From an uncultured Acidobacteriia bacterium (lineage in GTDB: Bacteria; Acidobacteriota; Terriglobia; Bryobacterales; Bryobacteraceae): a DNA stretch of 39,264 nucleotides. Positions 32,022 through 39,264 of the stretch are shown one piece after another. A model generated the notes under the pieces. The model had not been told where the DNA came from. It made no database searches and saw nothing but the letters and a program-made list of their open reading frames with translations. Position numbers and translations under genes: made by a program. Where the stretch lies: assembly GCA_903929755.1 (NCBI GenBank), contig CAIYVZ010000102.1:1-39264 (forward strand). The letters run 5' to 3'. Positions within the stretch are counted from its first letter, which is position 1. Each line of letters opens with the position of its first letter.

Positions 32022-33275
32022 ATGCAAACAGCTCGTCCAACCCGCGTTCGCCACATTGTCTTGTGGCTCACTGTGGTCGCCTACATGATTACCTATATGG
32101 ATCGCGTGGTCATCTCGGCTGCCGTTCCATCCATACAGAAGGAATTTGGCTTCTCCATCGTCACCATGGGCTGGATCCTGGGCTCATTCCGCTGGGCCTA
32201 CTCGATCTTCCAGATTCCCGGTGGCTGGCTGGGTGACAAATTCGGGCCGCGTAAGGCGCTCACCTGGATCGTCGTCTGGTGGTCTGTCTTCTGTTCCGCC
32301 ACGGCCGGCATGTGGAGCGCCTCGGCGATGATTGTCTGCCGTTTTCTGTTCGGCATGGGGGAGGCGGGCGCGTTTCCGATTGCCACCCGCTCCCTGTCGC
32401 GCTGGATGCTGCCTTCCGAACGCGGATTTGCGCAGGGGATCACCCACGCGGGGTCACGGTTAGGCGCTGCACTCACGCCGCCGATCGTCGCCTGGATCAT
32501 CGTAGCGTTCGGCTGGCGCGCGGCGTTCGTCTCTTTTGGCTCGCTGGGGCTCATTTGGGCCGCGATCTGGCATTGGTACTACCGCGACAGCCCGGCAGAA
32601 CACGGGCGTGTCAACGCGGCTGAACTGGCCCTCATCTCGCAGACCGTGGCGGTGAAGAAAGCTGCAGCAGCGGCAGTGCCGTGGAAGATGATTCTGTCCA
32701 GCAGCCAGATGTGGATTCTGTCGCTGGCCTACTTCTGCTACGGGTACTCGCTGGCCGTCTATCTCGACTGGTTTCCCAAATACCTGAACGCCGACCGCGG
32801 CTTCAGCATCGAAAAAATGGGTCTTTATGCCAGTCTTCCGCTCTTCGCCGGCACGCTGGGAGATATCTGCGGCGGCTGGGCATCGGATCTGCTCACCAGC
32901 CGTCTGGGGCTCACGGCTGCCCGCCGGGTGGTCGCGGTGAGTGGCTTCATTCTGGCGGCCGCCAGCATCTTGGCGGCCTGCCTGGTCCATGACCCGATTC
33001 AGAGCGTCTTGTACTCCTGCGTTGCCATGTTCGGGCTGGAACTGACAGTTGGCGTTTCCTGGGCAATCCCGCTCGACATCGGTGGCGATTTCGCGGGCTC
33101 CGTTTCCGCCGTTATGAATACCCTGGGAAATATGGGCGGCGCGGTGGCCACCACCCTCTCCGGCTATCTGGTGAAGTATTACGGCTGGAGCGCGACCTTC
33201 TTTGTGATGTCGGCGCTCTCCGTGGTGGCAGCGATTCTGTTTATGCGGATTGACGCCGAGAAGAAGCTTTCGTAG
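32022..33275 (+). CDS. MFS transporter, ACS family (second copy)
   Basis: Encodes about 417 residues with 12 predicted helices. It starts at ATG 32022, which has only a weak site upstream; the frame is open to TTG 31980 and ATG 32007. Motifs parallel the copy at 25481-26815: MITYMDRVVISAAVPSIQ, GWLGDKFGPRKAL and FGMGEAGAFPIATRSLSRWMLP. It would carry an organic anion or a sugar acid with a cation. Sequence differences along the whole length show the two are old paralogues, not a recent duplication. It is divergent from the TPR membrane protein and converges on the PQQ dehydrogenase gene. Confidence 0.9.
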   Translation: MQTARPTRVRHIVLWLTVVAYMITYMDRVVISAAVPSIQKEFGFSIVTMGWILGSFRWAYSIFQIPGGWLGDKFGPRKALTWIVVWWSVFCSATAGMWSASAMIVCRFLFGMGEAGAFPIATRSLSRWMLPSERGFAQGITHAGSRLGAALTPPIVAWIIVAFGWRAAFVSFGSLGLIWAAIWHWYYRDSPAEHGRVNAAELALISQTVAVKKAAAAAVPWKMILSSSQMWILSLAYFCYGYSLAVYLDWFPKYLNADRGFSIEKMGLYASLPLFAGTLGDICGGWASDLLTSRLGLTAARRVVAVSGFILAAASILAACLVHDPIQSVLYSCVAMFGLELTVGVSWAIPLDIGGDFAGSVSAVMNTLGNMGGAVATTLSGYLVKYYGWSATFFVMSALSVVAAILFMRIDAEKKLS

Positions 33276-33395
33276 GGTCTATCTGGAAATAACCTGTCCA
33301 TTTTCTGAGACGGAAGAGGGGTGGATCTGGCAGTTCCAGTCGCAGTGAAAAACATCCCACAGGCGTAACCGCGAACCGTTGCTGCCACCTCCGTC

Positions 33396-33415
33396 GGCGG
33401 GACAGGAAGCCCGCC
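33396..33415. repeat. Short GC-rich hairpin in the gap between the MFS and PQQ dehydrogenase genes
   Basis: GGCGGG-ACAGGAAG-CCCGCC can form a 6-bp stem with an 8-base loop. The gap 33276-33463 has no gene. The two genes converge, so it could help terminate transcription in either direction, though there is no T-run. Confidence 0.3.
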
Positions 33416-33463
33416 CCCTCTCGTTGCCCCTGCGCAATCACCGAACGGGATGCTGCCGTGCCC

Positions 33464-35359
33464 CTACTTCAATGAAAACGAGGGCTTAAATGCCAGTAAG
33501 ACGTTCCCCGGAACTCCGTTCTGGAATCCCACATAGCCGGAGCCTACGAAAACCATTCCGTTCGCAATTATGGGGCCTGCCGCACCAATCGACCCACCCT
33601 TGGCCGGTACGCGATTTACGGTCTCAAATTGCTGCGCGGTGTTGAATTCCCAAAGGGTCTGCCCGTTTCCAGGCGAGACCGCACGCAGCATGCCGTCCAT
33701 TCCGCCCGAGAAAAACGCCCCAGGAATCACGCTGACAGCCGCCACCACGCCACGATGGGTGGCCATCGCTTCGGGAGTCTTCAGCGGAACAAACCATTTT
33801 TCAACCCCATCCGCGAGGTTCAGGGCCACCAGACCATTCCCCAGATGCAGCCCGAAGTAGGCATTCTGATCATCGACCGCCCCGCCAAACACGGTCTCAC
33901 CCGCGCCGCCGCCGATCCCTCTCGCGATATCCTGCTCCCAAATCGTCTCGCCCTTCTTATCCGGATCGAGTGCGCGAACGACCGCCTGTTTCGGCGACGC
34001 GATAATCACCGTGCGCCCGTCCTTCATGGTGGCCAGACTCGGAGAGGCAGAATAATCCCAATCCGGACCGGTCTTTTCCACGCAGTTTTCCGGAGGATAA
34101 GGCACCTGGTTCCCGCGCCCGGGTCCGCGTCCAGGCCCCGCTGCAGGGCGACCCGGAACCGTCTGGTTGCATCCCCCGTGCCAGACGTCGTTTGCCCACG
34201 CCTGTTTCCACCAGAGAATCTTGCCGGAGTCCATATTGAGGGCCATAATCGAATCCGACGTGAGAGCAGGCTCCGAGAAACTATTTCCCGTACCGAAGTA
34301 CAGAGCCCGCCTTTTTGTATCGACAATCGGCGTCGTCCATACGCCCGACCCTGACGGCCCCATGTAATCAACGCCCATCGAATTTTTCTTGATGAACCGT
34401 GGTTCCTCGGGGATCGTGTAGGTCTTCCAGATCTGTTTTCCGGTCTCCGCATCCAGAGCGACTACCGCTCCCCGGAACGTGCAGCAAACATGAGAAGGAC
34501 TCCGGGATTCGTCTTCCTCCAGTGAGGCGACAGGCACGTACAACCGCCCCTGATAAAGCCGGGGATTGGCCGTGATCCGGGCGAGCGGTTGCGAATCTGC
34601 GAGGGTCTTCCAGAGCAGTTCCCCGTTGGTGGCATCCAGGGCATAGGCATTCCCGTGAATATCGCCGAAGTAAGCGAGCAGCCGCGAACTTCCCGCCTTC
34701 GCGGGACCTATGGTGATCCCGCTTCTCACCATTGCCGCCGAATGGAATGACCAGTGCACGCATCCGGTCTCCGCATCCAGCGAATACACATACCCTGCAT
34801 TCGAACTGACAAAGACCCGACCGTCCACGACTGTCTCGCCGTAAAGGGCCGTGGCGCCCGGAAACCCGAAAGCCCACTTTAGCTGCAGCCGCGAAACCTG
34901 CCCAGCCGAAAGCCCGGCAGCCTTGGCGGGCTGGAATCGGGTATTGGACAGGTCGCTCCACCCGTTCCACGCCGGAGCAGCCATATCCTTTACAGCCGGA
35001 TGGCTCGCACAGACGTTTGGCATGTTCTTCGCATCGCCCGCGTCCGCCTTATCCAGCTTCCGCCCCCCCATGTATTCGGCCAGCAGACGTTTGTCTTCGT
35101 CGCTCAGCTTTTGCGCCATATTCTTCATGGCCCCCGTGGTGGTGGCCTCGTAGATGCGCTCGGGAGACATCTGCTTGATGACCGTCTCCGTTGGTGCATT
35201 TTCCACCGGCGGGTTTCCATGGCATGACGTGCAGTTGCTGTTAAACAGATTGACGCCGGTGCTCTCTGAAAGCCGTACCTGAGGCAGGGCCGGCGGCACC
35301 GTAAGTAAAAGAGCCGCCAGAGCTGACACCGCGGCATTCGTGGGTTTTAGAAAGAACAT
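33464..35359 (-). CDS. Exported quinoprotein dehydrogenase with cytochrome c domain (polyvinyl-alcohol dehydrogenase-like)
   Basis: Encodes 631 residues. A Sec signal (TNAAVSALAALLLTVPPALPQ) is followed by a cytochrome c domain with heme motif CTSCH (residues 43-47) and candidate axial Met in MKNMAQKL. From about 140 a PQQ-type beta-propeller runs to the end, with repeats such as GYVYSLDAETGCVHWSFHSA, GNAYALDATNGELLWKT and GAVVALDAETGKQIWKTYTIPEE. The order heme domain then propeller is that of polyvinyl-alcohol dehydrogenase. HVCC gives a vicinal Cys pair as in many PQQ alcohol dehydrogenases. It would oxidise an alcohol in the periplasm and pass electrons to the heme. A Gly/Arg/Pro insert (GRPAAGPGRGPGRG) lies near residue 415. 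ATG 35359 shares a base with the receptor's stop (TAATG). Confidence 0.87.
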   Translation of the reverse strand: MFFLKPTNAAVSALAALLLTVPPALPQVRLSESTGVNLFNSNCTSCHGNPPVENAPTETVIKQMSPERIYEATTTGAMKNMAQKLSDEDKRLLAEYMGGRKLDKADAGDAKNMPNVCASHPAVKDMAAPAWNGWSDLSNTRFQPAKAAGLSAGQVSRLQLKWAFGFPGATALYGETVVDGRVFVSSNAGYVYSLDAETGCVHWSFHSAAMVRSGITIGPAKAGSSRLLAYFGDIHGNAYALDATNGELLWKTLADSQPLARITANPRLYQGRLYVPVASLEEDESRSPSHVCCTFRGAVVALDAETGKQIWKTYTIPEEPRFIKKNSMGVDYMGPSGSGVWTTPIVDTKRRALYFGTGNSFSEPALTSDSIMALNMDSGKILWWKQAWANDVWHGGCNQTVPGRPAAGPGRGPGRGNQVPYPPENCVEKTGPDWDYSASPSLATMKDGRTVIIASPKQAVVRALDPDKKGETIWEQDIARGIGGGAGETVFGGAVDDQNAYFGLHLGNGLVALNLADGVEKWFVPLKTPEAMATHRGVVAAVSVIPGAFFSGGMDGMLRAVSPGNGQTLWEFNTAQQFETVNRVPAKGGSIGAAGPIIANGMVFVGSGYVGFQNGVPGNVLLAFKPSFSLK

Positions 35360-38300
35360 TAGAATTTAAACCTTACCAGCAATTGCCCTTCCCGGGGAAT
35401 TCCGCCCAGGCCTGTCTGATTGTCGATTACCGACGCGTTTCCAGGCGACTGAGAATTGATATAGCCGAAACCGGAAGTCGGCACGCCTTTCGCATTCCGC
35501 TGCTGGGTTGCAAGCGCATTCGAATAGGTGGGGTCGGCCATCTGCGCCCGGTTGAATGCATTGAAGAACTCCAGGCGGACTTCGAGAGAGATGGCTTCCC
35601 GTATGGTGAACATCCTGCCGATTCCGAGCTGCTCGCTTGGATGCCGCTGGAAGCGGTAGTCATTGTAATAGGCTGCGGCGGTTCCAAACTGCCCCGGCGC
35701 CGGGTCCGCCCAGGCGGCCGGGTTAAACACGAAGTCCTTGTTCGGATCGATGCAGTGGCAGTTCAGGTCCCTGAGGAACAGCGGCTGGCCAGGCACCCGA
35801 TTCGCGAAAGTTCCGGAGGCCAGAGTTCCACTCGTGGTACCTGCCTGTGTCGCCGACGAATTACCGAAGAGGAGATTCTGGAGGTTGTTTTGCCCCGATG
35901 GCACCAGGATGGGGAAGCCGCTGGAATACTTGAGAACGCTGCCGATGGTCCAGTCGCGAACGACGCTGCGGACCCAGCGATTTCCACCCCATGCCGGTGC
36001 CTGGTAAGATAAGCCAACTGCAAGAACGAGCGGCTGTGAGAAGCTGGAGATCATCTTGTTGACTGGTGAGTTGTAGACGTTATTGGTGACGCCGACGCCG
36101 TACTCCAGTTCTTTCTGCCAGGTGAAGGCTGCGGTCCCTGTCAGTCTGTGGGCGTAGCGCTTGTTGACTTTCACTTGCAGCGCGTCGTACCAGCTAAACC
36201 CGCGGTCCGACGCTGACGACGCGATACTCCCGAACTGGGGGTACGGCCGCAACACCTGGGCTACGGTCAGACCAGTGGGGTATCCGGGATAGGGCGCTTT
36301 GATTCCACGAGCGGCTGCCGCCGGTGAGTTCCACGGGCTGGTCAATATTGCGCGGTCCGCAGCATTGGTAATGTCGAAGCCTTTCTGTTGCAGCATCTGC
36401 GGCGACGAAGCATTTAGCTGCAGGACATTGTTAGAGAGAATGTGCGACGACCGATTGCCCACGTACGCAGCTTCGACCATCAAGTCCGGCAGCACCTGGC
36501 GTTGCAGGGAAATATTCCACTGATTGATTCGGGGGGGACGTCCGCCTGTGTCGTCATACCAGTTGGGAGCGCTGGTGATGGTGCCCGGCTGAGGAAAGAT
36601 TCCGGGATCATAGGTCGCCTCGTATAGCTTGTTTACGTCGTAACGGAGGCCATTCTGGAAATTGACCGCCGCCTGGCCGTAGTTGGTGGTAGTGAAATTG
36701 AGGGTATTGAAGCCACCGCCGACACTGGAACCGATGGAGGTGGAAGGGGTTCTGCCATACACTAACCCCCAGCCGGCGCGAAGCACGGTCTTGGAATCGA
36801 TCTGAAAGGCAAGCCCGAGCCTGGGGCCGAACCCGAACTTGTAGGGTTGCGTAAAGCTGCAATTACACTTCTTCGGGCCGTAACCCTCGTAAATAGTGGC
36901 TCCGCGAAGGCCGCCTGCCGAAGGGTTCGGCAGGTTGGGGGCGAAGGAAGCCGACCTGTCATTTAGTTCGTGGGATCCGGTCTGAAGGTCGTACCTCAAA
37001 CCGTAATCGAGGGTGATCTTGCGAGTCACCTTCCACGTGTCCTGGAGGAATGCCCCGTAGGCCCACTTGCGCCGCATCACTTGCGACTGGTTGCGGATGG
37101 AGGCGCTGTCCGCATCGCCCAGGAGGAAACTGGCATAAGGGAAGCCAATGGTTCCTCCACCGACACTGGTGGTCTGCAGATAGGGCAAACCGGTTTCCGC
37201 AGCGGAAAACACATAGCTGCCACCGGTTGCGCCGCTCCGGGAAGAGTCGAAGTCGCGCCACCACTCCGCGCCGGCCTTATAAGTGTGGTTGCCTTTTACC
37301 AGCGTTCCATTCAACACGATAGTGGGATGATCGTCCGTTCGGGGCAACGTATTGTTATTCCACCCCATCGTTGCATTAATGCCACCCTGGTTTGAGCCGA
37401 GGCCCGCCACGGAAGGAAAGCCCGCGGGACTCAGGAGTCCGCCTGTGAGCCCCAGTTTGCCGACGGCGTCGAAATTCCTGGTCAACTCCGGACTGGCATC
37501 AACGTGCCAGTAACGGATTTCGCCGACTCCAAGATGAACCAGAAAAGTAGGTGTGAAGGTATGGTCAACACTTAGCCGAAACGAGGGCGTATGCGTGATA
37601 AACTCCCGGGCGTTTGAAATCGGGTGAGGTAACCCGTCACCCGCGCTCTTACTGGTGAAATTCCGCCACGTCCCGAAGTAGAATGAGAGCTTCGTCGCGG
37701 CCCCGACATTGTGATCAATTTTAAAGCTGGGAAGGGTGGTTGTAGTGGAAGTGGAATCAACCAAAGCCAGATTGTTGGTCAAATTTCCATTGGTCGGTAC
37801 CGGTATCAGCGCCTGAATTTTCTGCGCTACCGAACTGAGGCGACTCTGGGGAATGATGTTCCCCGGAAATACGGTGCGGACGAGCTGTCCGCTCGGCGCG
37901 GTTTGATTGGTCAGTGGATCGTAAATCGCGTTTTCCCGGATGGAATTGCCCAGAGGATCGGTCCCCAAAGTCCTGCCCGTCAGCGCACCGCTAAAGTCTC
38001 CCGTGCGATACGCAGCGGTAGGTACCGTTAGCGCCGCACCAGAGACAATCGCCGTCTGCCGAAACTGATCGATTGTGAAGAAGAAGAATGTCTTATTGCG
38101 GCCGTTGTAGAGCTTGGGCAGCCATACGGGGCCTCCGACGGTGAAGCCGTAGTTGTTGTTGCGCTGCCGCGGCCGAATCAGATGGCCGTTGCCATTGTCG
38201 GTAAAGGGTCGCCCCGCATTCAGAAACTCATTTTGCAGATAGTCATAGCCGCCGCCATGGAACTGGTTCGTGCCGGAGCGCGAAGTGAAACTTACCAATC

Positions 38301-39063
38301 CGCCCTGGACCTGGCCATACTCAGCTGCAAAGTTGCTGGTCAGGAGGGTAACTTCCTGCACGGCCTCCGTGGAGGGGTGCGATTCGGAAAGATGCGACGA
38401 GGCCATACCAAGCAAAGATATGTCCTGCCCGTCAAGCAGGTATCGTGCCTGATTGGTGCTGCCGTTGGCGCGAAACACAAAGTTGGTGCCAACCGTATTC
38501 GCGGCGCCAGGGACGAGATCGAGACCCGCCAGAGGGCTGCGTGTGCCATAGAGGCCATTCCCTCCGATGGTTAGCGGAAGCCGGTTGATCTCGTCTCCGC
38601 CCAGGGTCTGACTCTGTTCGGCACCCTCCGTCTTCAACAATGGAGCATTAGCAGTAACAGTGACCGTCTCGGTGTTGGCACCGACCTGAAGGAGAATGTC
38701 AATGCGGGAAGTCTGCGAACCCTGGACATCGATACCTTCGCGCACGTACTGGCTAAAGCCCGGTGCTGCGACAGTGAGGTTGTAGCGGCCAACGGGCAAG
38801 GAGGGCAGCGTGTAGTTACCCGTTCCGGTAGTTACGGTTTCAAAAGGCGCGCCCGTTGCGGTATTAATGAGATTGATGCGGACGCCCGGGACCACAGCGC
38901 CTGCGGGATCAGACAGCGTTCCGGTGATGGTCCCCCGGTCACCCTGGGCAAAGGCCGTTACCGCGGCGAGAATCAACCACAGCGACAACCTGAGGAGAAG
39001 GCCCCCTTTCGCGAATTGGGATGATTCGTAATAGAACGCCGTTCGAAGTTTCGAAACCTTCAT
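35359..39063 (-). CDS. Oar-like TonB-dependent receptor with N-terminal carboxypeptidase-regulatory-like domain
   Basis: Encodes about 1234 residues from ATG 39063, which has AAGAG 8 bases upstream; GTG 39072 is the alternative. The signal peptide ends AAVTAFAQ (about residue 40). A CarboxypepD_reg-like domain follows (GTITGTLSDPAGAVVPGVRINL), then a plug (RYLLDGQDISLL, AVQEVTLLTSNFAAEYGQVQGG, SRSGTNQFHGGGYDYLQNEFLNA), and the large barrel with GLRYDL and KRYAHRLTGTAAFTWQKELEYG, ending LLVRFKF with a terminal Phe. It is likely an outer-membrane receptor or importer for a large carbohydrate or polymer. Its stop overlaps the dehydrogenase start (TAATG), so the two are co-expressed. An IS66-type element lies about 60 bp upstream, where the native promoter should be. 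Confidence 0.92.
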   Translation of the reverse strand: MKVSKLRTAFYYESSQFAKGGLLLRLSLWLILAAVTAFAQGDRGTITGTLSDPAGAVVPGVRINLINTATGAPFETVTTGTGNYTLPSLPVGRYNLTVAAPGFSQYVREGIDVQGSQTSRIDILLQVGANTETVTVTANAPLLKTEGAEQSQTLGGDEINRLPLTIGGNGLYGTRSPLAGLDLVPGAANTVGTNFVFRANGSTNQARYLLDGQDISLLGMASSHLSESHPSTEAVQEVTLLTSNFAAEYGQVQGGLVSFTSRSGTNQFHGGGYDYLQNEFLNAGRPFTDNGNGHLIRPRQRNNNYGFTVGGPVWLPKLYNGRNKTFFFFTIDQFRQTAIVSGAALTVPTAAYRTGDFSGALTGRTLGTDPLGNSIRENAIYDPLTNQTAPSGQLVRTVFPGNIIPQSRLSSVAQKIQALIPVPTNGNLTNNLALVDSTSTTTTLPSFKIDHNVGAATKLSFYFGTWRNFTSKSAGDGLPHPISNAREFITHTPSFRLSVDHTFTPTFLVHLGVGEIRYWHVDASPELTRNFDAVGKLGLTGGLLSPAGFPSVAGLGSNQGGINATMGWNNNTLPRTDDHPTIVLNGTLVKGNHTYKAGAEWWRDFDSSRSGATGGSYVFSAAETGLPYLQTTSVGGGTIGFPYASFLLGDADSASIRNQSQVMRRKWAYGAFLQDTWKVTRKITLDYGLRYDLQTGSHELNDRSASFAPNLPNPSAGGLRGATIYEGYGPKKCNCSFTQPYKFGFGPRLGLAFQIDSKTVLRAGWGLVYGRTPSTSIGSSVGGGFNTLNFTTTNYGQAAVNFQNGLRYDVNKLYEATYDPGIFPQPGTITSAPNWYDDTGGRPPRINQWNISLQRQVLPDLMVEAAYVGNRSSHILSNNVLQLNASSPQMLQQKGFDITNAADRAILTSPWNSPAAAARGIKAPYPGYPTGLTVAQVLRPYPQFGSIASSASDRGFSWYDALQVKVNKRYAHRLTGTAAFTWQKELEYGVGVTNNVYNSPVNKMISSFSQPLVLAVGLSYQAPAWGGNRWVRSVVRDWTIGSVLKYSSGFPILVPSGQNNLQNLLFGNSSATQAGTTSGTLASGTFANRVPGQPLFLRDLNCHCIDPNKDFVFNPAAWADPAPGQFGTAAAYYNDYRFQRHPSEQLGIGRMFTIREAISLEVRLEFFNAFNRAQMADPTYSNALATQQRNAKGVPTSGFGYINSQSPGNASVIDNQTGLGGIPREGQLLVRFKF

Positions 39064-39118
39064 GGTCGCCACTCTTTCTGTTGTGTTGGGAATGCGGCTG
39101 GAGTGCTCTCGGTGGGAA

Positions 39119-39126
39119 GGAAACTC
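39119..39126. repeat. Predicted 8-bp target-site duplication next to the IS66-type end
   Basis: IS66-family insertions duplicate 8 bp. If the element ends at the GTAA at 39127, the flanking copy is GGAAACTC. The second copy would be outside the window. Confidence 0.3.
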
Positions 39127-39264
39127 GTAACAGTTCAGGTAGGGCGGGAATTCTTGAGTAGGGACGTGGGCGGTTGTGCCAGGCGGTGTGAGCGGATGGC
39201 GCTGTTGAGGTAGTCGAGAGGGTGACGGTTCTGCATGCGGCAGGTTTGCGTGACGGTCAGCAGG
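39127..39264 (-). mobile_element. IS66-family insertion element, 3' end (truncated by the window)
   Basis: The element runs off the right edge. Read on plus, it begins GTAACAGTTCAGG at 39127, in line with IS66 termini that start GTAA. The transposase stop lies 8 bases inside, as is usual at the right end of the family. The left end is not in the window. Confidence 0.55.
39135..39264 (-). CDS. IS66-family transposase C-terminus (partial)
   Basis: On the minus strand the last 42 codons read LLTVTQTCRMQNRHPLDYL, then a short Leu/Ala-rich stretch, ending at a TGA (39137-39135). TCRMQNRxPLDYL matches the conserved C-terminal end of IS66 TnpC transposases (family pattern QTCRLQGRNPxDYL). The catalytic DDE region lies beyond the window edge. 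Codons look intact to the end, so the copy could be whole. Confidence 0.65.
   Translation of the reverse strand, partial: LLTVTQTCRMQNRHPLDYLNSAIRSHRLAQPPTSLLKNSRPT

Noticed and set aside
1-39264. tRNA, rRNA and CRISPR signals
   Set aside because: No gap has a cloverleaf or a series of regularly spaced repeats; gaps are short and explained above.

Overview
The window is GC-rich and densely coded. It reads as a soil Acidobacteriota chromosome of the Bryobacterales/Solibacter type; this is inferred from gene content, not from a marker gene. The main clues are two very large Oar-like TonB-dependent receptors with an N-terminal carboxypeptidase-regulatory-like domain, a cytochrome c/PQQ beta-propeller dehydrogenase of the polyvinyl-alcohol dehydrogenase type, several Tat- or Sec-exported catabolic enzymes, Gly/Arg-rich inserts in exported enzymes, and the order rpoN-hpf-rapZ. 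No tRNA, rRNA or CRISPR array was seen.

Left part (1-7.75 kb): a small two-gene module at the edge has an intact small protein followed by a broken HEPN-type gene. Then come two exported enzymes on the plus strand, an M19 dipeptidase and an aldose 1-epimerase-like protein. Facing them on the minus strand is a tightly coupled operon: an NCS1 nucleobase transporter, preT and preA, which together import a pyrimidine-type base and carry out the first reductive step of its breakdown. The 335-base stretch between this operon and rpoN holds a putative minus-strand promoter, a decayed sulfatase tail, a perfect 17-bp palindrome and a TATAAT box in front of rpoN.

Middle (7.75-25.5 kb): rpoN, hpf and rapZ run on plus. 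A Tat-exported sugar isomerase-like protein diverges from a Fur-family regulator, and the Fur gene overlaps an FHA-GAF-PP2C phosphatase gene. A five-gene minus-strand run follows (zinc-ribbon membrane protein, membrane-anchored protein, class A penicillin-binding protein, TPR protein, TPR lipoprotein). An Oar-like receptor lies on plus; its best signal peptide is in a different frame from the mature protein. It converges on a GNAT, proline dehydrogenase and sulfotransferase-like operon.

Right part (25.5-39.3 kb): an ACS-type MFS transporter, then a Rieske ferredoxin overlapping mutM, both on plus. A minus-strand set follows: a Cys-rich protein, a CbiX-type chelatase and a ferredoxin reductase-like flavoprotein. 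A 49-aa gene shares its TTAA stop with the convergent dGTPase gene. A TPR membrane protein and a second ACS-type MFS transporter come next. Last is a two-gene minus-strand operon, an Oar-like receptor translationally coupled (TAATG) to the PQQ/cytochrome dehydrogenase. About 60 bp upstream of that operon is the end of an IS66-family element that runs off the window.
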